A stretch of DNA of 64,000 nucleotides. It comes from Synechococcus sp. PROS-U-1 (lineage in GTDB: Bacteria > Cyanobacteriota > Cyanobacteriia > PCC-6307 > Cyanobiaceae). Below, piece by piece: positions 37,195-45,964 of the stretch (positions within the stretch are counted from its first letter, which is position 1; every line of letters starts with the position of its first letter). Where the stretch lies: contig NZ_CP047951.1 of the NCBI RefSeq assembly GCF_014279755.1, positions 1,178,001 to 1,242,000 of the forward strand, read 5' to 3'. The notes beneath the pieces are model-generated. The model made no database searches. It saw only the letters and a program-made list of their open reading frames with translations, and had not been told where the DNA came from. The position numbers and the translations under genes are program-made.

Positions 37195-37737
37195 GTGAAG
37201 AGCATCGCTGTCTATTGCGGCTCCCGTTGTGGCAATTCCGGCTTGTTCATGGCTGCTGCCCATGAGTTGGGGGCATTGCTCGCGTCTCAGGGAATCTCTC
37301 TGATTTATGGCGGCGCTCGGATTGGCTTGATGGGGGCTGTTGCAGATGCTGCTCTTGCTTCTGGTGGTGAGGTGATTGGTGTGATCCCTGATCCATTGGT
37401 CCTCGATGAAGTCGTGCACACGGGTTTGACGCGTCTGGATGTCGTTGGCTCGATGCACGAGCGCAAGGCACGGATGTTGGACCTGGCCGATGGGGTCATT
37501 GCTATGCCCGGTGGTCTTGGAACACTCGAAGAGTTGTTTGAGGCGCTGACCTGGGCACAGCTTCGCTTTCATGCCAAACCCATCGGCATGCTCAATGTGA
37601 ACGGCTACTTCGACAGCTTGCTGAGGTTTCTGGATGACAGTGTCTCGTCAGGTTTCATTTCGGAGCTGAATCGCTCTCTCCTGGTGGATGCTTCAACGTC
37701 GGAGTCTCTGCTCAATCGACTCGTCAATCAGTCCTGA
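37195..37737 (+). CDS. LOG-family protein (TIGR00730)
   Basis: 180 residues from GTG 37195. Lysine-decarboxylase-like fold of LOG proteins, which release free cytokinin bases from nucleoside monophosphates or act as AMP/IMP-type phosphoribohydrolases. Hallmark PGGLGTLEELFEALTWAQL and the GGARIGLMGAVADAAL nucleotide loop. The bacterial substrate is not settled. Its stop overlaps the next start (TGATG), giving a coupled string LOG-SDR, then a membrane protein and a HIT protein. Confidence 0.88.
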   Translation: MKSIAVYCGSRCGNSGLFMAAAHELGALLASQGISLIYGGARIGLMGAVADAALASGGEVIGVIPDPLVLDEVVHTGLTRLDVVGSMHERKARMLDLADGVIAMPGGLGTLEELFEALTWAQLRFHAKPIGMLNVNGYFDSLLRFLDDSVSSGFISELNRSLLVDASTSESLLNRLVNQS

Positions 37738-38432
37738 TGCAACGTACGGTTTTGCTTACCGGAGCCAGTCGTGGCATCGGTCGTTCCATTGCGGAGCGAC
37801 TACTCAATGATGGTCATCGTCTCAGCCTCGGATTGCGAAACCCAGATGCACTCTTGGGTACAGATCTTGATATCGACCGTGTCGCTGTTCACTCTTATGA
37901 CGCCAAGGATCCGGGGAGCGCTCAGGAATGGGTTGATGCCACTGTCACCCAGTGGGGCCAGATCGACACTCTGATCCACTGTGCTGGGATTTTGCATCGC
38001 ACACCACTGCTTTTTTCCGATGGAGAAGAGCACGACCTTGATGAACTTTGGTCGGTCAATGTGATGGGCCCCTGGTGGCTGACTCGGGCGACCTGGCCCA
38101 GTTTGGTCTCCAGTGGCCGTGGCCGAATTCAGGTTTTGGTGTCGATGAGTGGTAAGCGGGTCAAGGGCAGGATGGCGGGCTATCCCGTCAGCAAATTTGC
38201 CTTGATGGGCCTCTGCCAGAGCATCCGCAATGAAGGGTGGGAGGAGGGGATTCGTGTGACCGCAATTTGCCCGAGTTGGGTTAACACCGAGATGGCTGGT
38301 GCGGTGACGGCGGTGAAGGCTGCCGAGATGACGCAACCCGACGACCTTGCGACGCTCTCCAGCACTCTGCTGACGCTACCGGCAGCTTCCGTTCCTTTCG
38401 AGTTGGCGATGAATTGTTCCCTGGAAACCTGA
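37737..38432 (+). CDS. Short-chain dehydrogenase/reductase
   Basis: 231 residues with LLTGASRGIGRSIAE, the CAG of NAG type (HCAGILHRTP), VLVSMSGKR (active-site Ser), and YPVSK (YxxxK). A classical SDR with NAD(P); acceptor unknown. Coupled to the LOG gene by a one-base overlap. Confidence 0.88.
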   Translation: MQRTVLLTGASRGIGRSIAERLLNDGHRLSLGLRNPDALLGTDLDIDRVAVHSYDAKDPGSAQEWVDATVTQWGQIDTLIHCAGILHRTPLLFSDGEEHDLDELWSVNVMGPWWLTRATWPSLVSSGRGRIQVLVSMSGKRVKGRMAGYPVSKFALMGLCQSIRNEGWEEGIRVTAICPSWVNTEMAGAVTAVKAAEMTQPDDLATLSSTLLTLPAASVPFELAMNCSLET

Positions 38433-38477
38433 ATCTTCTGGTGGCGACGCTGTCGTGCCGTTGTCACGTCGCTATGG

Positions 38478-38789
38478 ATGTCTCAGCGTCTGTTCACCTT
38501 GATGTGTCTCTTGGCGGCGATTGGCCTGCTTGCACCACGCCTCGTTCTGGTCTTGATGTGGTTCGTCAACAGCAGCTTTGTTCTGCAGCCATTTAGCGGC
38601 ACCAGTGTTCCCAACCCAGTGCTCCCTGTTCTTGGCTTGCTGTTTTTACCCACAACAACCCTGGGCTATTGCTGGGCTGTGGCGTCGTTTGGAGGGGTGT
38701 CTTCATTCAGCGGACTTTTGGTTGTCTTGATCGGACTGATCATTGATTTCGGTTTGATTGGCAACGGTCGCGGTGTTGTGCGCCGTTGA
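38478..38789 (+). CDS. Small integral membrane protein, 103 residues
   Basis: Three hydrophobic segments: residues about 5-35 (LFTLMCLLAAIGLLAP onward), 48-72 (PVLPVLGLLFLPTTTLGYCW) and 75-97. Ends in GNGRGVVRR. Similar small proteins are widespread in cyanobacteria but their function is unknown. The stop overlaps the TTG of the HIT-family gene. Confidence 0.75.
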   Translation: MSQRLFTLMCLLAAIGLLAPRLVLVLMWFVNSSFVLQPFSGTSVPNPVLPVLGLLFLPTTTLGYCWAVASFGGVSSFSGLLVVLIGLIIDFGLIGNGRGVVRR

Positions 38790-39253
38790 GCAACTTGTTT
38801 GTGGAAAACTGCGCCATCTGTCGACTGCATGCCGACCCCGTCGCCCGAGAGCGTTTCGAGATTCAACGATCTGGCTTCTGGTTGTTGCGCCACCACCCCG
38901 ATCCAGCACCCCTCCCCGGCTGGCTTCTGTTGGATTCCCTGCGCCACTGTGCGGGGCCCGTGGATTTTTCTGAGGAAGAAGCCGCCGATTGGGGCCGTGC
39001 TGTAAGGGATGCAAGCCATCTCGTGAAGCAGATCACCGGATGTCAGCGCGTCTATGCCATCGCGTTTGGAGAGGGAGCCCAGCACCTTCACCTGCATCTC
39101 ATCCCGCGACACCTTGACGATGCAGCATCCAAAGCCTGGGCGGTTGCTGATCTGTATCGGGCGATGGATTCAAATGATGACGTTGCGGCCGACCCGGCAG
39201 TGGTGGCGTCTGTGGTTCAACGCTGTCGCTCCTGGATCAGCGATCACAGTTGA
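38786..39253 (+). CDS. HIT-family nucleotide hydrolase
   Basis: 155 residues from TTG 38786. The catalytic histidine triad is in HLHLHLIPR, and the N-terminal CAICRLHADP has the C-x-x-C of many HIT proteins. HIT enzymes cleave dinucleoside polyphosphates or nucleoside-phosphoramidates. The exact substrate is unknown. The stop overlaps the end of the convergent hypothetical gene by 17 bases. Confidence 0.85.
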   Translation: MSNLFVENCAICRLHADPVARERFEIQRSGFWLLRHHPDPAPLPGWLLLDSLRHCAGPVDFSEEEAADWGRAVRDASHLVKQITGCQRVYAIAFGEGAQHLHLHLIPRHLDDAASKAWAVADLYRAMDSNDDVAADPAVVASVVQRCRSWISDHS

Positions 39254-39659
39254 AGCGTTTGCGCATGTTGGTTGAATTGACGCGTTGTTTCAAGCTCCCA
39301 AGCGGCCAGCCAAGGTGTCTGAGGTGACTCAGGGTGTTGGTTGAAGCGCTGAAGCAGTTCTCGCTGTAGCTGCTTTTGATCCCAATTTCCTTGAGGGTGA
39401 GTAGCAGCAACCGCTGCTCTCGACGGGTTCCACGACGGCTGGCGAGAACCACAAAATCGCAGTGGCTGAGCTGTTCAGAGATCGCCTCGATGTTGTCGCA
39501 ATAGCCAAGGTTCAATGTTTGATCAATGGCGCGATAGGCGGTGTAGATCCGTCCTGCGGGATTGTCTTGAAGGGTTTGGACCCTTTCGCTCAGAGCAATA
39601 ACGGCTTCCATGACTGGCGCCTGGAGAGCTTGTTCCATCTGATCAATCAGCATGATCAA
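39237..39659 (-). CDS. Hypothetical protein paired with an RHH protein
   Basis: 140 residues; start ATG 39659 (or 39653). No signal or membrane segment. N-terminal helix MEQALQAPVMEAVIALSERVQTLQ and a basic C-terminus (SLKQRVNSTNMRKR). Contains three Cys. Its start overlaps the stop of the RHH gene by four bases (ATGA), the layout common in toxin-antitoxin or regulator-target pairs, but I cannot see any toxin motif, so no function is assigned. Confidence 0.65.
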   Translation of the reverse strand: MIMLIDQMEQALQAPVMEAVIALSERVQTLQDNPAGRIYTAYRAIDQTLNLGYCDNIEAISEQLSHCDFVVLASRRGTRREQRLLLLTLKEIGIKSSYSENCFSASTNTLSHLRHLGWPLGSLKQRVNSTNMRKRFNCDR

Positions 39660-39892
39660 AGCCCCCCCACGGCCAAGCGTTCATCACAGGCGCCTTCGTA
39701 AGCACGGATGGCTGCGTTGGGAATGGAGCCATTGCTCTTGAGTTGGCGCACCGAGAGCTCCACGCACTGGAGCACAACGCTGGTGAGTTCTCGGCCCTCG
39801 CACAGCGCCCAGCTCCGAAGCAGGACGTGAAGGCTTGGAGGAACGGAGACCGTGAGCTTGACCTGGGTTTCGCGGGTGGAAGTTTTGATCAT
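39656..39892 (-). CDS. Ribbon-helix-helix (CopG-like) protein
   Basis: 78 residues from ATG 39892. The N-terminal strand QVKLTVSVPPSLHV followed by helix VLLRSWAL and helix ELTSVVLQCVELSVRQL fits a ribbon-helix-helix DNA-binding fold of the CopG/MetJ type. The C-terminal tail (AAIRAYEGACDERL) may contact the partner. Coupled to the next gene by ATGA. The upstream DNA has direct and inverted repeats that could be its operator, so autoregulation is likely but not shown. Confidence 0.7.
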   Translation of the reverse strand: MIKTSTRETQVKLTVSVPPSLHVLLRSWALCEGRELTSVVLQCVELSVRQLKSNGSIPNAAIRAYEGACDERLAVGGL

Positions 39893-39908
39893 GTCCCAGG
39901 GTATGCCC

Positions 39909-39983
39909 AAGCGTCTCAAGAGTACCTCATGAGTTGCTGACGAGCAACTTGCGGGTATCTCAGGAGTTGATTTCGAGACGCTT
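39909..39983. promoter_or_regulatory. Repeat-rich control region upstream of the RHH gene
   Basis: Outer inverted repeat AAGCGTCTC (39909-39917) and GAGACGCTT (39975-39983). Inside, a direct repeat GTACCTCATGAGTTG (39922-39936) and GTATCTCAGGAGTTG (39955-39969), two mismatches, 33 bases apart. Between them a perfect hairpin AGTTGCTGACGAGCAACT (39932-39949). Layered symmetry of this kind just upstream of an RHH gene is what an operator looks like. Confidence 0.5.
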
Positions 39984-40325
39984 GGTCGCTGTTCGAGCTG
40001 TGTTGTGGATCTTTGGAAGCGGCCTGCTCTGCGAGCTTGGTTGAAGCCTGTTTGTTCGGCGAATTGGTTTTCCTTCGATGCAAATTGTTGATGCGCTGCA
40101 GTTAACCAAACCGTTTGTTTGTACTTGTGATGGGCTGGCGATCCATCCCTGGTAGCGGTCTGAACCGCATGCGGGGACGTGCTCGCTCAGCGAGTTGGGT
40201 CGCCAGGCTCACTAGAAATCAAGGAATGAGTTTTGGTCATGCAACTTGAAGAGGTGTTGACCAGCTGACGTCGTGGTTTTACCAAGCTCCGAAGACCCAA
40301 AATCAGCCGAATTCATCTGCCTTCA
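39984..40325. other. Intergenic stretch without a convincing gene
   Basis: About 340 bases between the RHH control region and the next + strand gene; no frame with protein-like composition seen. Confidence 0.5.
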
Positions 40326-40553
40326 ATGTCGGCCGCCACACGCTTGATCAAAAAATTAGATAATTCTCTGGCCAGTTACGACAGTTTTGGAGACAACCCC
40401 AGCGCTCTCACGGAAGAGATCTTGGCCAAGCTTGAAAAGCACTTGGACAAACTGCGGTCCAAGTCGAATCCTGAGCTGATGTCCGAGATCTATGTGGAGC
40501 GAGACCGTGCTCTGCTGAAGCAGGAAATCCTGAACCGCGTGATGGCCGGTTGA
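40326..40553 (+). CDS. Hypothetical protein, 75 residues, helical
   Basis: Starts at ATG 40326. Highly charged and mostly helical (LTEEILAKLEKHLDKLRSK, YVERDRALLKQEILNRVMAG), no Cys and no membrane segment. Consistent with a small soluble helical-hairpin protein. No family recognised; the regular codon pattern supports it being real. Confidence 0.6.
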   Translation: MSAATRLIKKLDNSLASYDSFGDNPSALTEEILAKLEKHLDKLRSKSNPELMSEIYVERDRALLKQEILNRVMAG

Positions 40554-41401
40554 GTTGTTTGACAAGCAGTCTGAACTTCAGGAGCTGTGGTTTGTCTGGA
40601 GTCATCGGTTGGTGAGCTGAAGGATCTTCTTGATGTTCATCTTTCCAAATCGGCCACTTCTTCACTGTGACTTCGATGTGCGGGAGTGCGTTGCCCCACG
40701 TACTCCCCAGCGACTGAGGTCGATGGCTCCCAGCAGATGCTTTGAAGGAAGGAGATACAGATCAGGATCAGATGGATCACAAGGCATGTGTACGTCCACA
40801 GCCAAAGGAACTGGATCTTGACCAGGCCGACCCATTGGCTCAGCCCATCTGGGGCATGCACGCCGTCTCCACGATCGGTCGGCCGGCCCCAAAAGGCAAT
40901 GAGCACGACAGCTGATTGCCGGGCGTTCCGTCACTGACGAGAGTGTGTTCATCGAGATCGGAGGAGCCCATGACGGCCGACACTCCACCTGAGCACATCC
41001 CAGAAGCAGCCTGACTTTTTTGGCCCCTGCTCCAACTTTTCAACCCAACCGTGAGCACTTCGTCTGTGACGACACTGATGTGCGTCTGATCAGTCGACAC
41101 TCCTCTGCACCGTGATTAGGTGCCCCGTAGGAGCTCTGCTTCACACCTGGTCCCAATGGCCCCAGGGTTGCCACAAGCCAGACGCTTCGACCTTTTTCTT
41201 TCAGTTCACTGTTCTTCGATAAAGCATTTCGCTTCACGGATACAGCTTCACTGATTAGGTCGACCGCAATGCATAAACGAGCGAGCTAGGCCGTCTCTCC
41301 ACCGGGAGGGGCGGCCTTCCTCTTTGGCAAGGATTTAGGCATTAAGCCTTAGCCATCGGCCAGAGAAAAAACAGCAGACTCATACGACCCACAGAGGCCG
41401 C
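40554..41401. other. Sparse stretch with one orphan terminator
   Basis: Overlapping frames on both strands (for instance 40637-40906, with a hydrophobic stretch) lack support and exclude each other. The terminator at 41289-41325 is the only clear element. Confidence 0.5.
41289..41325 (+). terminator. Terminator on the + strand, source transcript unknown
   Basis: GGCCGTCTCTCC pairs with GGAGGGGCGGCC (two G-T wobbles) around ACCG, followed by TTCCTCTTT. The nearest + strand gene ends 740 bases upstream, so a short RNA may end here. Confidence 0.6.
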
Positions 41402-41494
41402 ATGAAAGGACTTCACACGAACGTTGCCTATTTCGGTGGCACCGTCGCCATTGCAGTCCTCGTCATGGCTTTCGTCGTCAAAGCAACCGCATAA
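41402..41494 (+). CDS. 30-residue membrane micro-protein
   Basis: Frame from ATG 41402 to TAA 41492-41494. Polar N-terminus MKGLHTN, one hydrophobic segment (VAIAVLVMAFVV) and a short KATA tail. AGAGG lies four bases before the start, a usable ribosome site. Size and layout fit the single-pass micro-proteins attached to photosynthetic complexes, but I do not recognise a named subunit. Confidence 0.5.
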   Translation: MKGLHTNVAYFGGTVAIAVLVMAFVVKATA

Positions 41495-41505
41495 GAGGGC
41501 CTGGC

Positions 41506-41670
41506 TCAACTCTCCTGCGGTGTTGTGAGATCTTTTGGATTTCGCTCCACTGCTTCGTTGCTGCGCTGGAGCTCTTGCTCACAGTCCCCCTCAGCAGCAT
41601 CGAGATGCTGGCGACCCTCGTTCATCATCTCGGTGTATGTGAGTGCCCTGGGCATTTTGTCGTCAGCCAT
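41506..41670 (-). CDS. Small acidic hypothetical protein
   Basis: 54 residues from ATG 41670 (frame open to ATG 41853, but the upstream part looks non-coding). Charged and helical, rich in Glu and Gln (GRQHLDAAEGDCEQELQRSNEAVE). No domain recognised. The support is composition only. Confidence 0.35.
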   Translation of the reverse strand: MADDKMPRALTYTEMMNEGRQHLDAAEGDCEQELQRSNEAVERNPKDLTTPQES

Positions 41671-42641
41671 CAGCTTTGCACCAAAGCAAGCACGTTCAGC
41701 TGGAGGTTGGTCAGCAGCTGGTGGATTGCCAACTCCTTGCACCCCTTGCCCACGCTCACCGACTGAATGAATGGCATGAACGGCTTGCTTGAGGATTCCA
41801 TTTTCGCCTTGGGGCGTTTGTCCAGCAATCTCATGCCACCCCAAGTTGACCAAAACTCTCAGTGATCCCTCAGAGCAACATCGCAGGCCGCACTTATGAC
41901 AGAGAGGCGAAAAACACCAAGGCCCAGGCGATCGCTCAACGTCTGGGTTTTTTATTGCGACGCCAACCTCGGGCTATACAGAAACCACTGCAATCGCCAT
42001 GTTTTTGTGGATGTTGAGAAAGTGCTTGCCAAGGCACGTCAGTTTTGCTCAATCCGTCCCATCATCGAACGGCTGGGTTGCTAAGTGGACCCGGAAGCCG
42101 GGCAGAGCGATGCCCGACGAGAGCTGTGATTTGACCTGGGCATCGCATCGGGTCAAGTCCGTTCTTCCTTAAGAAATTCGGTGGTGTTGTCAAAAGAACC
42201 TTCGTGTCGATCAAGGTGCGATCGTGGTCGAATCGCTCCGGTGGTGCATCACCGTCGGCCACAAACAATTCACTGTCAGCCCATCTGTTCAGTTCGGATT
42301 CTGGGGATGTTGATTGGGCTTTAGATGCAGTAGCACTGTGATGAACCGTGCAAGCGATTGATTGGCTGCAAACGACGTCAGGGCAAACCGATATTCCGCA
42401 GCACTGAGACGGGATCACTCAGCACAACAAACCACTGGATCCACAGGACTCTGCTGAATGACCCCAATGGTGCTGTTGCCCATCTGTGGTTCTGCTAACC
42501 GGTGTGCGTGGCGTGCTTGTCACGATCTCCCCTCATCGCGAGGTCCGTCTGAGCAGGCGTGATGAGCGAACAATTGGTTTCGCCAGTCTTGGGCCGACTC
42601 ACCGCTTCCTTTCAGAGGGCCTGGAATGACTTCCAGGCAAT
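41671..42641. other. Stretch without convincing genes
   Basis: Frames such as 41896-42084 (+) and 42062-42418 (-) are open but not protein-like. No mobile-element feature seen beside the tRNA gene. Confidence 0.45.
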
Positions 42642-42664
42642 AAAAAACCCAGTCAATGACTGGG
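42642..42664 (-). terminator. Terminator after tRNA-Ser
   Basis: On the - strand CCCAGTCA and TGACTGGG form a nearly closed palindrome followed by TTTTTTA, 19 bases after the tRNA 3' end. Confidence 0.75.
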
Positions 42665-42682
42665 CTTAGGTACTTTAGGAAG

Positions 42683-42769
42683 CGGAGAGGGTCGGATTCG
42701 AACCGACGGTGGGCTTGCACCCACGCTGGTTTTCAAGACCAGAGCCATAAACCACTCGACCACCTCTCC
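42683..42769 (-). tRNA. tRNA-Ser (anticodon TGA)
   Basis: 87 bases on the - strand: acceptor GGAGAGG/CCTCTCC, D arm, anticodon stem CTGGT/ACCAG around the loop with TGA, a long class II variable arm (GTGGGTGCAAGCCCAC) and T arm GTCGG-TTCGAAT-CCGAC. The long variable arm and the discriminator G are proper for serine. CCA is not encoded. Reads UCN-type serine codons. Confidence 0.96.
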
Positions 42770-42773
42770 AGAG

Positions 42774-42803
42774 GGTGTCAGGCGCCCCTTAGGACACCTG
42801 ACA
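42774..42803 (-). other. Hairpin between nrdJ and tRNA-Ser
   Basis: TGTCAGG/CCTGACA (42776-42803) and, alternatively, GGTGTC/GACACC (42774-42798) can pair. No U-run; it may mark the 3' end of nrdJ mRNA or a processing site before the tRNA. Confidence 0.4.
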
Positions 42804-42827
42804 ACTGTATCGGGACGTGATCGGATG

Positions 42828-45158
42828 TCAGCTCTCTGGCTTGGCCAGAGGCAGCAGACATTTGTCGGAATCACAGCCGGCGGGGCCTGCCTCAGTCAGC
42901 TCACCTTGGTCGTAACGCTGGAGCGCTTCGAAGAAATCACTGCTGACGCGACGCTTCACCACTGCGGCTTGCATGTCTTCATAGGTGGCCAAATCAATGG
43001 GCTCGAAGGGAAGACGGGGGAAGGTTGCGTTGGCGTCAAATCTTGCCAGCAGTGCCGCGGAGATGTAGCCCTCACCGTTTTCCATCGCTTGATGGAGAGC
43101 ATTCGCCAGTGGCTCGATTTCGTGCTCGCGGAATTCGATCGTGGCTGAGGTGTTGTGGGCGGTGTAATGCCGCTGCACCTGCATATAGAAATCGAATTGA
43201 GCCATGGCACTGAAGCCGTTGATGTCGACGGCGTCGGCTCCAGGCAGGTTCGCCCAGCTCACCTCGGTGGGGATCTCCACCAACCATTCGGTGCAGCGTG
43301 GGTCAAATGGATCATCCAGAAGACGGCCGTCGTCGTCCTTGTCGGACTGGGACGGCACCACGGTGTAGCCGTAGTCCATGCAAGCCATGGCCACTGGATC
43401 ATTCTTGCGGAACGTGATCCGACGGATGAAGCGCTGAGCTTTCGGGGGATGCCAGCCAGGGGCTGCTCCGGTGAGCAGGCTCTTGGTCCCAGCAGGTTGA
43501 ACGGTGGTACAGCGGTTGGGGCGTCGCAGCCCCTGACGGTCGCAGTAGTCCCAGACGGTTTGATTGACGATCTCCTTCCAGCGGCTCAGGTATGCGGTTT
43601 CCTGCTCCTTGAAACGAAGACCTTCCTCAGTTTCCGGTCGTCCTGCTTCCCACCAACGCAACCATTCAGTTCCGAAGGCATGCACGAAGAAGTCGAACAG
43701 ACCTGTGAAGCTGACGCCCACGATCGGATCCCACTCGCGGCTCTGGCGATAACGCTCAACCTCAAAGCGATGGTTGAGAAGACAGGCCACGGATAAGGCT
43801 GCAGCGCGGAAGGCGTCGGCCTGACCTTCTTCATCGCTTGGGTCAATCTGGTTGAGATGCACCTCGGCGAGGTTGCAGTGGAAGTCGGTACCCAGGATCT
43901 CTCCACACGGATTCAGTCCGTAACGACTGAGCCGATGCTCCAGTTCCTTTGTTCCGATGGGGCCGTGGTTGTCGGCCAACCATCGACCAGCTTCCTCACG
44001 ACCTTGGTCGCAATAAATTTCGATGAATTCGCTGCGCAGCTCTGGGGTGATGAGCAGATCGGCGTTGGAACGCGCGATGGCCTCGGGGGCGAACTGGATG
44101 GCGCCTTCACCAGAGTGGAACTGCTTGGTTACAGCAGCGTGCACCACGTCCTTGCTCGGACGGGTGTGATACACGCGGGTGTGGTTGGCCATCCGGAGCG
44201 CGTCACGCTCGGGATCAATCCGCCAGTTTCCGTCCTTGTCCTGTTGCCAGAGGTTGTCCTTGGATGAGGCAGCGGCCTGGTCATCGGCGGCGAACTGGCG
44301 CATGCCAGCACTCCGACGGATATTTCCGGCAACGATGGTGACAGCGGCTTCGTCAATAAGCAGACAGCACTCAACTGACGTCAGGCGACGGCCCTGGGCC
44401 TTGTTCAGCAGTCGGGCGACACGCCCGTAGAGATCCTTCAGCTTCACGGGATTGGCCATGCCGCCGAAGCCCTTCAGGGTTTCACCGACGGGGCGGACAT
44501 CGTTGAGGTCCACCACAACCTGAACCGGTCCGCCGTTGAAGCGTTCATCGCTGCTGAGCTCAAGCATCAGCTGGTAGCTGTCAACCCAGCCCCGGCGGGT
44601 GTCCCCCACCTTGATGGTCACCGTGTTGCCATCGATGCTGTGGGTGCATTCGTCTTGACGCTCGGCCGTCGGAGTGATGCCGATGTCACTAACGCTGAGG
44701 ACTTCAAGGGTGTTGCGCACCACAGGAAGCCTGTCGATCAAGTGAGGCTCAATGATGGCGCCGGTGCCGCAGCCCATCATCGCCAGGTCCATCATCAGAC
44801 CGAAGGCCTGCCAGTCCACAAGATTGGTGGAGGTGCAGTTGTAGGAGCCGGAGAAGTTCTCGGATTGTTCAATCCAGCGGGTTCCACCAATCCACAGCCA
44901 GCGGCCTGAAGGAAGGGCTTTCTTTTCGGCCTGCATTCGTGCCAGCAGGGCAACTTCTTCGGTGTTGAGGTTGCCCAGCTGACGGAGACCTTCCAGGTTT
45001 CTTTGGCCAACCTGGCTCCAGCTTTCACGGCCGTCTGGGGTCTTACGGCTGTAGGTGCGATAAAAAACCGGGTTGGCAGCTGGAGCCGTTGCGGGGAAGT
45101 CGCCGAACGCGGCGACGGCTCCAGCAGAGGCCTCCACACGGTTTGGAGTGAGAGTCAC
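42828..45158 (-). CDS. nrdJ: Adenosylcobalamin-dependent ribonucleoside-triphosphate reductase (class II)
   Basis: Makes deoxyribonucleotides from ribonucleoside triphosphates using coenzyme B12 as radical source, so it needs no oxygen or iron. 776 residues, the monomeric Lactobacillus leichmannii-like type. Active-site features: NCTSTNLVD (first redox Cys), LNPCGEILG with the thiyl Cys and Glu, and the C-terminal CDSDKC pair that re-reduces the active site. Start ATG 45158. I found no cobalamin riboswitch before it. B12-dependent reductase is usual in marine picocyanobacteria, which must make pseudocobalamin. Confidence 0.95.
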   Translation of the reverse strand: MTLTPNRVEASAGAVAAFGDFPATAPAANPVFYRTYSRKTPDGRESWSQVGQRNLEGLRQLGNLNTEEVALLARMQAEKKALPSGRWLWIGGTRWIEQSENFSGSYNCTSTNLVDWQAFGLMMDLAMMGCGTGAIIEPHLIDRLPVVRNTLEVLSVSDIGITPTAERQDECTHSIDGNTVTIKVGDTRRGWVDSYQLMLELSSDERFNGGPVQVVVDLNDVRPVGETLKGFGGMANPVKLKDLYGRVARLLNKAQGRRLTSVECCLLIDEAAVTIVAGNIRRSAGMRQFAADDQAAASSKDNLWQQDKDGNWRIDPERDALRMANHTRVYHTRPSKDVVHAAVTKQFHSGEGAIQFAPEAIARSNADLLITPELRSEFIEIYCDQGREEAGRWLADNHGPIGTKELEHRLSRYGLNPCGEILGTDFHCNLAEVHLNQIDPSDEEGQADAFRAAALSVACLLNHRFEVERYRQSREWDPIVGVSFTGLFDFFVHAFGTEWLRWWEAGRPETEEGLRFKEQETAYLSRWKEIVNQTVWDYCDRQGLRRPNRCTTVQPAGTKSLLTGAAPGWHPPKAQRFIRRITFRKNDPVAMACMDYGYTVVPSQSDKDDDGRLLDDPFDPRCTEWLVEIPTEVSWANLPGADAVDINGFSAMAQFDFYMQVQRHYTAHNTSATIEFREHEIEPLANALHQAMENGEGYISAALLARFDANATFPRLPFEPIDLATYEDMQAAVVKRRVSSDFFEALQRYDQGELTEAGPAGCDSDKCLLPLAKPES

Positions 45159-45277
45159 GTGCGGTGCTGGGGGGATAGGACAAGTTCCAAAACACTAACG
45201 CCACAGATGGTGGGAGCAAGGTCTCTTCACCACCATCAACAGTGTCCCGTTCAAACTGGCCTGGAAATGGGCAGCAA

Positions 45278-45958
45278 ATGATGCAGCGGCGGCTAGAGCC
45301 TGAGTTGATGACCGGTGTTGATCAGGTGCAGGCCTATGCAGCCGCTGACTTCAATTCAGGCGATCAAGCCACTGTGCGTGGGGTCCAGAGGCTCATTGCC
45401 CGCACATCAGCACTGCCACCTGACCCATTGGTGGTGGATCTGGGATGTGGACCGGGCAACATCACCCTGCGACTCGCCGAACTGTTTCCCCAGGCTCGGA
45501 TCGTCGGCATCGACGGTGCAGAAGCAATGCTCTCCCTTGCCCGCCAACGAGCCCAGCTCCAAGAGCTGGAGATTTCGTTCCTCTGTCAGACCCTTCAGGA
45601 TGTTCTTCACGGCTCTTTGGCCCGACAGGCTGATTTGATCATCAGCAACAGCCTTCTGCATCACCTGCATCAACCCGATCTTCTATGGATGGTGACCCAA
45701 CACCTGGCGGCTCCGGGTTGTCGGGCCTTTCATCGGGATCTGCGCCGTCCAGCATCTGTAGCTGAGCTCCAAGATCTTCTGATCAAGCATCTGCCGTCGG
45801 CTCCGGAGGTGCTGCAGCACGACTTCGCTGCTTCCTTGGCAGCAGCCTTCGAACCCCAGGAGGTCATCGCGGAGCTCCGCAAGGTTGGGCTCAACGGGTT
45901 GACGGTGGTGGAGGAGGACGACCGTTATCTGGTGGTGTCAGGCTTGGTGGAGTCCTGA
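45278..45958 (+). CDS. Class I SAM-dependent methyltransferase
   Basis: 226 residues from ATG 45278 (ATG 45281 or 45308 possible). SAM-binding motif I VVDLGCGPGNITLRLAELFP, acidic residue in VGIDGAEAM, and motif IV region ADLIISNSLLHHL. The substrate is not evident; the fold resembles small-molecule and quinone-type methyltransferases. Ends six bases before prfC. Confidence 0.82.
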   Translation: MMQRRLEPELMTGVDQVQAYAAADFNSGDQATVRGVQRLIARTSALPPDPLVVDLGCGPGNITLRLAELFPQARIVGIDGAEAMLSLARQRAQLQELEISFLCQTLQDVLHGSLARQADLIISNSLLHHLHQPDLLWMVTQHLAAPGCRAFHRDLRRPASVAELQDLLIKHLPSAPEVLQHDFAASLAAAFEPQEVIAELRKVGLNGLTVVEEDDRYLVVSGLVES

Positions 45959-45964
45959 AATCCG

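Noticed and set aside
40637-40906. 89-codon - strand frame with a hydrophobic stretch
   Set aside because: Overlaps other open frames, and the rest of the peptide is not protein-like.
41896-42084. 62-codon + strand frame
   Set aside because: No domain, and another frame over the same bases is equally open.
45159-45277. Possible cobalamin riboswitch before nrdJ
   Set aside because: I could not find the B12 box or a suitable stem set in the short upstream region.
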